Shown: piece after piece, positions 17,512-24,999 of the stretch
Numbering within the stretch: position 1 is the first letter of the stretch
Layout of the letters: each line of letters starts with the position of its first letter
Assembly: GCA_038736355.1 (NCBI GenBank)
Contig: JAVYML010000002.1
Span: 248,001-312,000, forward strand
DNA: 64,000 bases
From: Candidatus Hadarchaeales archaeon
GTDB lineage: Archaea > Hadarchaeota > Hadarchaeia > Hadarchaeales > WYZ-LMO6
Reading direction: 5' to 3'
Program-made: the position numbers and the translations under genes
Notes under the pieces: model-generated
Told to the model about the DNA's origin: nothing
Database searches by the model: none
Seen by the model: only the letters and a program-made list of their open reading frames with translations

Positions 17512-18195
17512 TTAAAGAAAATCCAGTATAAGATCTTCTCTCTTCACCCCAAGTTTTCTGAGAACGGACAATTGCCATTCCACCGCTCCTACTTCTCCCA
17601 AGTGATGGGCATCCGTTCCTATGCTCAACTTCACCCCCTTGCGAAGACATTCCTGCAAAAACTCCTTGTCGGGAGTCCGGTACTTGGAATTAAGTTCCAC
17701 TGCCACCTCCGCTCCAGCCAGCTCCTCCACAAACTCTTCCATGTCTTCTCGGGGAATCCAAGGCAGGAGAGACTTATTGTAGTACAGTGGATGGACTAGA
17801 ATCCTGAAGCTACGAGAGCGCAAGGCCTCCCTCACCGCTCTTAGATATTCCATGGCCTGAGTTCTACAATCTTTGGAATTGAGGTAGTGTACTCCTGCAG
17901 TGACCAAATCTAGTTTCTTTAGAATTTCACCATCCAAATCCAAAACCCCGTTTGGACTTATGTTGCTTTCAACGCCGGCTAAGATCCTAAATCCGCTTTC
18001 TTCCCGCATCCTACGCACTTCCTCGGCTAATTGTAGAAACTTTGGAGCTTCTGCTCCTACACTAAGACCCGGACCATGATCGGTGATGGCCACGGCCTCC
18101 AGAGCCCTTCCGGCTGCCGCTTCTAATACCAAATCCGAAGAAGCAGAGCCATCTGAGTAAATAGTGTGAATATGAAAGTCAAATTTTGGTATCAT
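17512..18195 (-). CDS. PHP-domain metal-dependent hydrolase (YcdX-like)
   Basis: A 227-residue PHP phosphoesterase. Metal ligands are visible in DFHIHTIYSDG, ITDHGPG, GVESN, GVHY, LVHPLYYN and GTDAHH. The length fits the small phosphatase branch rather than DNA polymerase PHP domains. The substrate is unknown. A TATA box (AAATATAAACC at about 18219-18227) lies 25 bases before the ATG, suggesting a leaderless transcript. Confidence 0.88.
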   Translation of the reverse strand: MIPKFDFHIHTIYSDGSASSDLVLEAAAGRALEAVAITDHGPGLSVGAEAPKFLQLAEEVRRMREESGFRILAGVESNISPNGVLDLDGEILKKLDLVTAGVHYLNSKDCRTQAMEYLRAVREALRSRSFRILVHPLYYNKSLLPWIPREDMEEFVEELAGAEVAVELNSKYRTPDKEFLQECLRKGVKLSIGTDAHHLGEVGAVEWQLSVLRKLGVKREDLILDFL

Positions 18196-18225
18196 CGATT
18201 TTATAGGGAAAGGGGGGGTTTATAT

Positions 18226-19206
18226 TTACCTACCAAAAAATCTAAATCTCCTGGTCTTTCTCTTCTTCGAGCGCTTGGGCCTGGGCTTCGATTTTGGCTT
18301 GCTCTTCGTCCTTTTTTTGAAACTCCTTCTTCTCTTTCTAGGAATTTTCTCACCCACCAAAGAAGCTGAAATCTTGAAAGCCTCTTTTTCTATGGCAGAA
18401 TAAACTGCCTCGCTCGCCAGCCGAAGTACTTCTCTCGGAATCCCTCTCGATAACCTGTAAATCTTCCTGATGCTCGAAGGAGTAAAAGGGAAAAGGGGGT
18501 CTCCCTTCGGATTATTCTCCCCCCTAGCCCATGCCATTCTGAGGAGGAGAAGTTCCCGCACTTCTTCAAGGGAAAGCGGTTTCATTTCCAGCATGTATCT
18601 CTTCCTGCTCAGGAGAGAAGGCACATATTCCTGAAGATAGTTCAGAATCTGTTCTTTCCTTCCATTCAGGACCCAAGTTACATTCCTCAAATCGGCCAGT
18701 GCGCGGATCATCTCTGCCACTTTAACGTCGAGCTCGGGGAATTCGTCAACAAAGACCACCAACTTGGATTCTGGATAGGTTTGATGCCATCTATAGAATT
18801 TCTCAAATTCCTCGGTGAGATCCCCTCCGGCCTCTATTTCCAGTCTATTCAGAAGAAGACGTAACATTTGTTCTGGAGTTTCTATCGATTGGGCTGGAAT
18901 GAAAACCGTTAGCAAGTGAGGATCTTGGAGGGGAAGAACCTCACAAAGGTATTTACAAAGAGTGGTCTTTCCCATCCCAAAATCAGAAACCACAAAAGTG
19001 ACGAGATCACCCTCTCTTATCAAATCCACCAATTTAACAACTTCTTCCCTTTGATGAGGAACCATTAGCTTTGGGTGGGGAAGAGGATCCGTTTGGGCAA
19101 AAGGGAAAAACTTCCATCCCCACTTTTTAAAGAGGGAGGCTTTTTTCCGTTCAAAAGTATCCATGTGGAAGGATTCGAGACCAACCCTTTCTCTTACAAT
19201 CTGCAT
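18226..19206 (-). CDS. AAA/P-loop ATPase with extremely basic C-terminal tail
   Basis: A 326-residue ATPase. Residues 74-82 hold Walker A (SDFGMGKTT), 149-156 Walker B (LVVFVDEF), and about 180 a possible sensor NGR. Residues 235-285 form a small winged-helix-like lid (SSIRKIYRLSRGIPREVLRLA). The last 37 residues (290-326) are almost all Lys, Arg, Ser and Pro, ending RRFRFFGR, and must bind nucleic acid strongly. The fold is reminiscent of Orc1/Cdc6 and of TniB/IstB-like ATPases, but it matches neither clearly. Its start overlaps the end of the HTH gene by 13 bases, so the two form an operon behind a palindrome array. Confidence 0.75.
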   Translation of the reverse strand: MQIVRERVGLESFHMDTFERKKASLFKKWGWKFFPFAQTDPLPHPKLMVPHQREEVVKLVDLIREGDLVTFVVSDFGMGKTTLCKYLCEVLPLQDPHLLTVFIPAQSIETPEQMLRLLLNRLEIEAGGDLTEEFEKFYRWHQTYPESKLVVFVDEFPELDVKVAEMIRALADLRNVTWVLNGRKEQILNYLQEYVPSLLSRKRYMLEMKPLSLEEVRELLLLRMAWARGENNPKGDPLFPFTPSSIRKIYRLSRGIPREVLRLASEAVYSAIEKEAFKISASLVGEKIPRKRRRSFKKRTKSKPKSKPRPKRSKKRKTRRFRFFGR

Positions 19207-19751
19207 CTGATCCTCACCCGGTAGGTTCCCCTATCCGTTCTTTCCAAAATCCCATGGTGAAGCAATTTTTCCATGTAATCCTCCAATTCCTTTTTGGGAA
19301 GCATTGTTTTTTCCTCTAGCTCTTTCATGTTTAACTCATCGTGCGAAGTTAGAAAGGAAAGAATCCTTGCCAACCTTATCCTCTCCGAGGGATTTTCAAT
19401 CCCCAGCTTCTCGTAGACTTCGAACCTTGACATTTCTACCCCCTGTAGGGGGGATTTTTTCACGGGTTCTGGTTCTTCCTTCCCTTCTCTTAGAGCGGAA
19501 AGAGCCTCTTCGAAATCCCTTTGAAGTTTTTCTACACATTCCCAAAACATGCCGGGATCCTTCTCCCTCAGAACCTGAAGGAGGCGAACCAGGGTCTCAT
19601 CTCTTGGAACGGCTTCCCCCAAGTTGTATTTGTAAACTGTTTTTGAGTTGACGCCTATGTAGTTCGAAACAGGACGAATACCCATTTTCTTGACCATCTC
19701 ACGCACTATTTCTACCCGCATGGTGGAGGGGAAGAACTCGGCTATTTTCAT
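19194..19751 (-). CDS. HTH DNA-binding protein, partner of the AAA ATPase
   Basis: A 185-residue protein. Residues 10-60 look like a Cro/XRE-type helix-turn-helix (REMVKKMGIRPVSNYIGVNSKTVYKY). A charged linker follows (REGKEEPEPVKKSP), and residues 115-185 look like a winged helix (MKELEEKTMLPKKELEDYMEKLL). I do not recognise a named family. The start codon lies 15 bases from a 113-base cluster of GTAGAC/GTAGGA palindromes, the obvious candidate binding site. It overlaps the ATPase gene, so the pair probably acts together at those sites. Confidence 0.75.
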   Translation of the reverse strand: MKIAEFFPSTMRVEIVREMVKKMGIRPVSNYIGVNSKTVYKYNLGEAVPRDETLVRLLQVLREKDPGMFWECVEKLQRDFEEALSALREGKEEPEPVKKSPLQGVEMSRFEVYEKLGIENPSERIRLARILSFLTSHDELNMKELEEKTMLPKKELEDYMEKLLHHGILERTDRGTYRVRIRCRL

Positions 19752-19765
19752 TCCGTTGGCCCCCT

Positions 19766-19878
19766 TCCTACACTGTAGGAAAAAGGTCTACGCCTTGTAG
19801 ACCTGCTTCCTAAGCTTTTGTAGGCTTTCATCCTACTCACGTAGACCTTTTTCCTACAAAAGTAGACTCGGAGCCTAC
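19766..19878. repeat. Palindrome array upstream of the HTH-AAA operon (operator or origin-like)
   Basis: Ten copies of a GTAGG/GTAGAC half-site occur in about 113 bases in both orientations. Perfect pairs are TCCTACA-C-TGTAGGA (19766-19780) and AGGTCTAC-5 bases-GTAGACCT (19784-19804), then GTAGG-7-CCTAC (19820-19836). GTAGACTC-G-GAGCCTAC (19862-19878) has one mismatch. A 19-base unit, TGTAGGAAAAAGGTCTACG at 19774-19792, recurs as an exact reverse complement at 19840-19858. This is a protein-binding array, most simply for the HTH protein. Confidence 0.85.
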
Positions 19879-19957
19879 ATTTAAGTTCTTCTCTCCCTCC
19901 AATCGGGAAGAGATCCAACAAAACCTTCGAACCACTCCTCCCATTCAGAAGGTTCCC

Positions 19958-20008
19958 CATCTTTTCCCATGTTTCCATAAAATGGAAACATTCTTAGGGG
20001 GAAAGATG
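19958..20008. repeat. Long imperfect palindrome between the divergent HTH genes
   Basis: A perfect inverted repeat, ATGTTTCCAT (19969-19978) and ATGGAAACAT (19982-19991) around AAA, sits inside a longer imperfect one: CATCTTTTCCC on the left and GGGGGAAAGATG on the right. The half-site differs from the GTAG array, so a second regulator is likely, perhaps the 136-residue HTH protein whose start is 20 bases away. Confidence 0.75.
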
Positions 20009-20028
20009 CAAAAGTTAATGGGAAAAGA

Positions 20029-20439
20029 ATGTCGACGGAAAAGGGGAAAAATGAAATAAAAGAGATAAAAAATAGCCCTTTGGTAAAAATTCTCCTTAAA
20101 AATTCCTTTTTTGATGAAAAAACCCTTCAAACACTCCTCCTATACTATTTGGGAAAGGCCAGAAACTTCGAGGAAATAGGCCTAAAAGTGGGGATGGGGA
20201 GATCTGGGGCCTGGAAAAGGTGGAAAAGGGGAAAGGACAACCTCGTACGTGCTTTCTATACCCTGGAGCTGGCTCTCTATTTGGGTCTACTCGAAGAGGA
20301 AATCGCCCAACTCATGTTCGACGATTTGGCCGATTACCTCGATCTTCTAAGGGGGAAGAAAACCCTCCAAGAAGTGCAGGAAAACATGCAAAAAAGAATG
20401 GTAATGTCTCTTCAAAAGGGGCTGGGAAAAAGTATTTAA
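20029..20439 (+). CDS. Unidentified small helical, probably HTH, protein
   Basis: A 136-residue, Lys-rich helical protein. NFEEIGLKVGMGRSGAWKRW resembles a helix-turn-helix, and the C-terminal part is amphipathic helix (LDLLRGKKTLQEVQENMQKR). I do not recognise a family. The 5' part of the gene is markedly A+T-rich compared with its neighbours. It is divergent from the HTH-AAA operon across the palindrome region and 41 bases before Alba, so it may be a regulator of one or both. Confidence 0.7.
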   Translation: MSTEKGKNEIKEIKNSPLVKILLKNSFFDEKTLQTLLLYYLGKARNFEEIGLKVGMGRSGAWKRWKRGKDNLVRAFYTLELALYLGLLEEEIAQLMFDDLADYLDLLRGKKTLQEVQENMQKRMVMSLQKGLGKSI

Positions 20440-20480
20440 CAGGTACGAGCAAAAAGACATCAAAAAAGGAGGGCTAGAGC

Positions 20481-20777
20481 ATGGCAGAAAGCACGAAAAA
20501 AGGCGCCGCTGACAATGCCGTGTTTGTGGGGACCAAGCCCGTTATGAACTATGTACTGGCTGCCATCACGCAGTTCAACCAGGGAGGCAAGGAAGTAGTG
20601 TTGAAAGCCAGGGGCAAAGCCATAAGCAGGGCAGTCGATGTAGCGGAGATCCTCAGGAATAGGTTCATTCAGGGATTGGTCCCCAAGAGCATAACCATCG
20701 GCACGGAAGAACTCCAAACGGAAAGCGGCGAAAAAATTAACGTGTCCACCATAGAAATAGTTCTCGGAAAGAGCTGA
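20481..20777 (+). CDS. alba: Alba chromatin/RNA-binding protein
   Basis: A 98-residue Alba protein, an abundant archaeal nucleoid and RNA-binding dimer. The family core is clear: [41 protein letters not shown] and [12 protein letters not shown] strong ribosome binding site (AAAGGAGG) precedes the ATG by about 8 bases, and a TATA-like TATTTAAC lies upstream inside the end of the previous gene. A hairpin with a long T tract directly follows, consistent with a highly expressed monocistronic gene. Confidence 0.97.
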   Translation: MAESTKKGAADNAVFVGTKPVMNYVLAAITQFNQGGKEVVLKARGKAISRAVDVAEILRNRFIQGLVPKSITIGTEELQTESGEKINVSTIEIVLGKS

Positions 20778-20807
20778 AAGCTTTTTCCGAGATTTTTTTT
20801 CTTTTTT
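20763..20807 (+). terminator. Terminator after alba
   Basis: CTCGGAAA (20763-20770) pairs with TTTCCGAG (20784-20791). A run of T residues broken by one C follows to 20807. The stem overlaps the last codons of alba. Confidence 0.8.
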
Positions 20808-20846
20808 ACCTTGCGGTTTTTTACCTGAGAAGAAAAGAATTGGTGC

Positions 20847-22166
20847 ATGGTGACTTCAAAGCTGGGAGACTGGAGGAGGACCCACTTTACTTCCCAGATA
20901 GCCCCAGAACTGGAGGGAAAGGAAGTAACGGTGATGGGATATGTAGGCGCCATAAGAGATCTGGGAGGTCTAAAATTCTTCTTACTCCAAGACCGAGAAG
21001 GTTTTCTCCAAATAACGGCCCCTAGGGGAAAGGTGAGCGAAGACACTTTGGAGAAGATAGGCCAACTCACCCCTCAATCCTGCGTGGCAGTGAGGGGAAA
21101 AGTGGTCAGGGCACCCCAAGCGCCGAAAGGGGTGGAGGTAATCCCACATGAAATAAGGCTCCTCAATCGAGCTCTTTCCCCTTTACCCCTAGAACCCACC
21201 GGAAAGATAAAATCGAATCTTGACACCAGGCTGGATTCCAGACTCCTAGACCTACGCCACCCCAGACAGCTAGCCATCTTCAAGATAAAGCATGAGATCG
21301 TGAGGATCGTGCGTGAGTTCCTTACCGGAAAAGGTTTCCTGGAAGTGCATACACCCAAGATAGTGGCCACGGCCACGGAAAGTGGGGCTGCCCTCTTTCC
21401 GATAACTTATTTCGAGAGAGAGGCCTTCCTCAGCCAAAGCCCCCAACTCTATAAGGAAGTCCTCACCGGCTGTTTCGACAGGGTCTTCGAGATAGGCCCC
21501 ATCTTCAGGGCTGAAGAACACGATACCACTCGCCACCTCAACGAAACAATTTCCATAGACATAGAAGCGGCCTTCGTCACTCAAGAAGATGTGATGGAGA
21601 TCCTGGAAGAAATGATCGTCGAAATTTTCGCTGGGGTGAAAGAAAGGTGCGGGCGGGAACTCCAGACGCTGGAGAAAGAATTGGAAATCCCCACCAAACC
21701 TTTTCCAAGGCTCACCTACGATGAAGCCCTACGGAAGCTAGAAACCGCTGGCTTAAAGATCAAATGGGGTGAGGATTTTTCCACACCCGCTGAGAGAAAG
21801 TTGGGTGAGCTCATGAAAGGACCTTATTTCATAACGGATTGGCCCACCGCCATCAAACCTTTCTACATCATGCCAAAGGAAGGAAGGGAGGAAATCTGCG
21901 AGGCTTTCGACCTCATGTATGGAGAACTCGAACTGGCTTCAGGAGGCACGAGAATCCACCAGGAAGAGCTACTCGTCAAGAGGTTAAAGGAGAAGGGTCT
22001 AAGACCGGAGAGTTTTGAATCCCATTTGAAGAACTTCAGGTACGGAATGCCTCCCCATGCTGGTTTTGGTCTTGGATTGGACAGGCTCACGATGGTCATA
22101 ACGGGGATGAACAACATAAGGGAGGTGGTACTTTTCCCCAGGGACAGAAGAAGGCTGACACCATAA
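20847..22166 (+). CDS. aspS: Aspartyl-tRNA synthetase (archaeal type, possibly non-discriminating Asp/Asn)
   Basis: A 439-residue class IIb synthetase of archaeal length. It has an N-terminal OB-fold (VTVMGYVGAIRDLGG), motif 2 (GPIFRAEEHDTTRHLNE) and motif 3 (GFGLGLDRLTMVITG). Archaeal AspRS may also make Asp-tRNA-Asn if asparaginyl-tRNA synthetase is absent; this window cannot decide that. The stop TAA at 22164-22166 overlaps the reading frame of the NUDIX gene. Confidence 0.96.
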   Translation: MVTSKLGDWRRTHFTSQIAPELEGKEVTVMGYVGAIRDLGGLKFFLLQDREGFLQITAPRGKVSEDTLEKIGQLTPQSCVAVRGKVVRAPQAPKGVEVIPHEIRLLNRALSPLPLEPTGKIKSNLDTRLDSRLLDLRHPRQLAIFKIKHEIVRIVREFLTGKGFLEVHTPKIVATATESGAALFPITYFEREAFLSQSPQLYKEVLTGCFDRVFEIGPIFRAEEHDTTRHLNETISIDIEAAFVTQEDVMEILEEMIVEIFAGVKERCGRELQTLEKELEIPTKPFPRLTYDEALRKLETAGLKIKWGEDFSTPAERKLGELMKGPYFITDWPTAIKPFYIMPKEGREEICEAFDLMYGELELASGGTRIHQEELLVKRLKEKGLRPESFESHLKNFRYGMPPHAGFGLGLDRLTMVITGMNNIREVVLFPRDRRRLTP

Positions 22167-22699
22167 ACCAATACGTCTTCAGGGGAAAGCGCCTTTCCGT
22201 AAAACTGACCTATCTTCCCGTCCCTTCGGGGAAATTCGTGTTCAGGGAAGTGGTGGAACACCCTGGCGCCGTTGCCATCTTACCACTTCTGGAAAGGGAT
22301 AAAATTCTTTTGTTGAAACAATATCGCCCCGCCATAGGCAAGTGGATCTACGAAATACCTGCAGGAACTTTGGAAAAGGGAGAAGATTACCTTGAATGTG
22401 CTAGGAGAGAGCTAGAAGAAGAGACTGGCTACAAGGCAAGAAGGATGGAAAAGCTCTTCGAAATGTATTTGGCTCCAGGATATAGCACGGAAAAGCTCCA
22501 CTCTTTTCTAGCCTCCGATCTAGAACCTTCCTCCCCACATCGCGATTTGGGGGAGGAAATAAAAGTGGTGAAGGTTCCTTTCGAAAAGGCTCTGAAAATG
22601 ATAGAATCCAATCGAATAGAGGATGCCAAAACCATCGCCACCCTCCTTTTCTTCACCTTCACTAGGGACCGTTACAGGAAGCTCAGCACGACTACGTAA
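22163..22699 (+). CDS. NUDIX hydrolase, ADP-ribose pyrophosphatase-like; start codon unusual
   Basis: The NUDIX box GTLEKGEDYLECARRELEEETGY is intact, and the downstream APGYSTEKLHSF fits ADP-ribose pyrophosphatases, which cleave ADP-ribose to AMP and ribose 5-phosphate. The first canonical start is GTG 22238 (153 residues). The frame upstream of it encodes YVFRGKRLSVKLTYLPVPSG, the normal N-terminal strands of this family, and has no ATG, GTG or TTG back into aspS. The best candidate is an ATA at 22163 overlapping the aspS stop as ATAA. The 3' end overlaps the convergent channel gene by 28 bases. Confidence 0.85.
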   Translation: MNQYVFRGKRLSVKLTYLPVPSGKFVFREVVEHPGAVAILPLLERDKILLLKQYRPAIGKWIYEIPAGTLEKGEDYLECARRELEEETGYKARRMEKLFEMYLAPGYSTEKLHSFLASDLEPSSPHRDLGEEIKVVKVPFEKALKMIESNRIEDAKTIATLLFFTFTRDRYRKLSTTT

Positions 22700-23583
22700 A
22701 TGAAGAAGAGTCCCAGCACGAGGAGGGGAAGAAGGTTCTGCATTTTCGTTTCGAATTCTTCCGCTCTTTTCACCTTGCCCGCTTCCACCAGCCTCATCGC
22801 CTGTACCGAAACGATGAGATTATAGAAGAAAAGGGTGTAAACCACCAGCATGATCCTGTCGAAAAGGGTGAGGTATCCCAGGGAAGGCAAGCCGCTGAGA
22901 GCTGTCAGGTGATAGGCCACGGCAGACATCAGGGTGGTAACGCAGATTCCCACTCGCTGTCCGAAGTTCTTAACGGAAATCGAGAAAGTTAGGAGAGAAA
23001 TGAGGGTAATGATGAGGATGGGGAAGAAATATTTGAAAAAGGCTGAAATCTTCGACCTGTACACTGTAACCCCAAAGGAGAACTTGGAATAACTTTCATC
23101 CGGATACACATGCTCATCGACAGAGAGCCTAAAATCCTTCACCTGCCAGCCTGGAATCGTGAGGTTGGGATCCAAGCCGCTTTCCTCCTCATCCGGCTCG
23201 AAAATCAATTCTGAAATTCCGCGGTACTTGTCCTCCAACTCCACCCTTAGAAGATGCTCATCGAAAGGGAAGTTTCGAAAGTTTAAGGAGCTCACATAGA
23301 CCCCCTTCACCCTGTACTCCAGGTAGTTCTCCCCATTCCTCTCCTCCTGTCGAATGAAACTGATGACCGAAGGGGTCCCCTTTAAAAACTCGATATCCGG
23401 CTTTTCTCCTTTGTACTTGAACCATATGTAGAAATCGATGGTAAAGGTCTGAGAGGGCAAGTCTACCTTTTCTATGGCGTTTATCCAAACTCCCACTTTC
23501 ACCTTGGCGGGGGTTTCCGCAGCAACCGGACTCCCCAGGCCCAGAAGGAGGACCAGCGGAAGGGCCAGCAAGAGGTATTTCAT
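22672..23583 (-). CDS. Pentameric ligand-gated ion channel homologue (prokaryotic Cys-loop receptor family)
   Basis: A 303-residue membrane protein. A signal peptide covers residues 1-22 (ends PVAAE). Residues about 23-180 form the beta-sandwich ligand domain, with the family motif FRNFPFDEH at 102-110 and no Cys pair, as in bacterial GLIC/ELIC. Four membrane helices follow: about 182-203 (FKYFFPILIITLISLLTF), 210-230 (pore-lining M2), 237-262 and 283-302. The short M3-M4 linker is charged. Archaeal members of this family are few. Ligand and ion selectivity cannot be read from the sequence. It is monocistronic, with a TATA box 25-30 bases upstream. Confidence 0.88.
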   Translation of the reverse strand: MKYLLLALPLVLLLGLGSPVAAETPAKVKVGVWINAIEKVDLPSQTFTIDFYIWFKYKGEKPDIEFLKGTPSVISFIRQEERNGENYLEYRVKGVYVSSLNFRNFPFDEHLLRVELEDKYRGISELIFEPDEEESGLDPNLTIPGWQVKDFRLSVDEHVYPDESYSKFSFGVTVYRSKISAFFKYFFPILIITLISLLTFSISVKNFGQRVGICVTTLMSAVAYHLTALSGLPSLGYLTLFDRIMLVVYTLFFYNLIVSVQAMRLVEAGKVKRAEEFETKMQNLLPLLVLGLFFIYVVVLSFL

Positions 23584-23605
23584 CCTTCCCTCTAGACCTG
23601 ACCCC

Positions 23606-23615
23606 GATTTATAAG
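23606..23615 (-). promoter_or_regulatory. TATA box of the ligand-gated channel gene
   Basis: CTTATAAATC on the minus strand, about 28 bases before the ATG at 23583. It is separate from the glnA promoter on the other strand. Confidence 0.6.
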
Positions 23616-23632
23616 ATTACCAAAGTCCCTAA

Positions 23633-23642
23633 ACTAAATAAG
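23633..23642 (+). promoter_or_regulatory. TATA box of glnA
   Basis: ACTAAATAAG, centred about 26 bases before ATG 23664. It favours this ATG over the GTG three bases earlier and predicts a leaderless message. Confidence 0.5.
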
Positions 23643-23663
23643 ACTCTTTCCCCAAGGAAGGTG

Positions 23664-24998
23664 ATGACACAGAAGGAGAAAAAAGAAGTGGTTGAGAAGG
23701 CCAAAGAAGCGGGAGTGAAGTTCATACAGATGCAGTTCATGGACATCCTGGGAACGGTCAAAAACATTACTCTCCCGATCGAAAGGTTGGAGAGAGCTCT
23801 CTCGGAAGGGGTCTTTTTCGACGGATCTTCTGTGCTAGGCTATGCAACCGTTGAAGAATCCGATATGCGACTGGTACCGGATCCGAAAACCTTTACCATC
23901 TTACCCTGGACGGAGGGAAATTTAAAAACGGCATGCATGGTATGCGATGTCTACGACCACAAAAACAACAGGTTTGAAGGGGACCCAAGATATGCCCTCC
24001 AGAGGCTCATGGAAAGGGCCAGAAAAGAGGGATTCGTTTTCAACACAGCCCCGGAATACGAGTTCTTCCTTCTTCAAGTGGATGAAAGGGGGAGACCCGT
24101 CCCCCAACCCTCCGATTTTGGTGGGTACTTCGATCTCATGAGGGACAAGGGAGATGAGATAAGGAAGGAAATCGTTCTGCACTTGAACCGAATGGGGTTT
24201 GAGGTAGAGGCTTCCCACCACGAAGTGGCGCCCGGACAGCACGAGATAGACTTGAGATATGCCGATGCTCTGACTTCCGCCGATAGGGTGATGATGATGA
24301 AATATACCACGAAGGTCATTGCCCACAAGCATGGCCTTTTCGCCTCCTTCATGCCCAAACCTCTCTACGGGGTCAATGGCTCGGGCATGCACACCCACAT
24401 GTCCCTCATGAGCCCAGACGGTACGAAGAATTTCTTCTACGATCCCAAGGGCAAATATCAGCTCAGCGAACTGGCCCTTTATTTCATAGGGGGCCTTTTG
24501 AAATACGCCAGGGAGATGTGTGCCATCTTGGCCTCCTCCGTTAACTCATACAAGAGGTTGGTTCCGGGATATGAGGCCCCCGTATACATCTCTTGGGCCA
24601 ACAGGAACAGGAGCGCCTACATCAGGGTTCCTTCCGGAAGGGAACTGAGGACCAGAATAGAACTCAGGTGCCCCGATCCTGCCGGCAACCCCTACCTCCA
24701 GTTCTCCGTCATGCTCGCGGCTGGGTTGAAGGGGATAGAGGAAAAGGTATATCCACCCGAACCGGTCGAGAGGAACATTTTCAAGATGACCCCTGAGGAG
24801 AAGAGGGAGTTCCAAATAGAGCCCCTCCCCTCAAGCCTGGGTGAAGCCCTCGAATGTATGGAAAGGAGTAAGCTGGTGAGGGAAGCCATTGGGGACCATC
24901 TCTTCGAGCACTTCCTGTACATCAAGACCCAAGAATGGGAAACCTATCGTTCCCAGGTTACTGATTGGGAAATCCAGAACCTCCTTCCCATTCTGTGA
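23664..24998 (+). CDS. glnA: Glutamine synthetase, type I
   Basis: A 444-residue GSI enzyme that makes glutamine from glutamate, ammonia and ATP. Visible signatures are FDGSSVLGYATVEESDM (N-terminal), NTAPEYEFFL, the ammonia/glutamate site VNGSGMHTHMSL, and YISWANRNRSAYIRVP with RTRIELRCPDPAGNPYL. The length matches the archaeal/GSI-alpha group without an adenylylation insert. A GTG codon directly precedes the chosen ATG. The hisFH operon meets it tail to tail one base away. Glutamine is also the nitrogen donor for HisH. Confidence 0.97.
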   Translation: MTQKEKKEVVEKAKEAGVKFIQMQFMDILGTVKNITLPIERLERALSEGVFFDGSSVLGYATVEESDMRLVPDPKTFTILPWTEGNLKTACMVCDVYDHKNNRFEGDPRYALQRLMERARKEGFVFNTAPEYEFFLLQVDERGRPVPQPSDFGGYFDLMRDKGDEIRKEIVLHLNRMGFEVEASHHEVAPGQHEIDLRYADALTSADRVMMMKYTTKVIAHKHGLFASFMPKPLYGVNGSGMHTHMSLMSPDGTKNFFYDPKGKYQLSELALYFIGGLLKYAREMCAILASSVNSYKRLVPGYEAPVYISWANRNRSAYIRVPSGRELRTRIELRCPDPAGNPYLQFSVMLAAGLKGIEEKVYPPEPVERNIFKMTPEEKREFQIEPLPSSLGEALECMERSKLVREAIGDHLFEHFLYIKTQEWETYRSQVTDWEIQNLLPIL

Positions 24999-24999
24999 A

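Noticed and set aside
18226-19206. Calling the AAA ATPase Orc1/Cdc6
   Set aside because: The Walker A surroundings and the lid do not match Orc1/Cdc6 closely, and the GTAG array does not look like ORB boxes. I left it as an unassigned ATPase.
19766-19878. CRISPR array
   Set aside because: Units are short palindromic half-sites with irregular 1-10 base gaps. There are no unique spacers of constant length and no cas genes.
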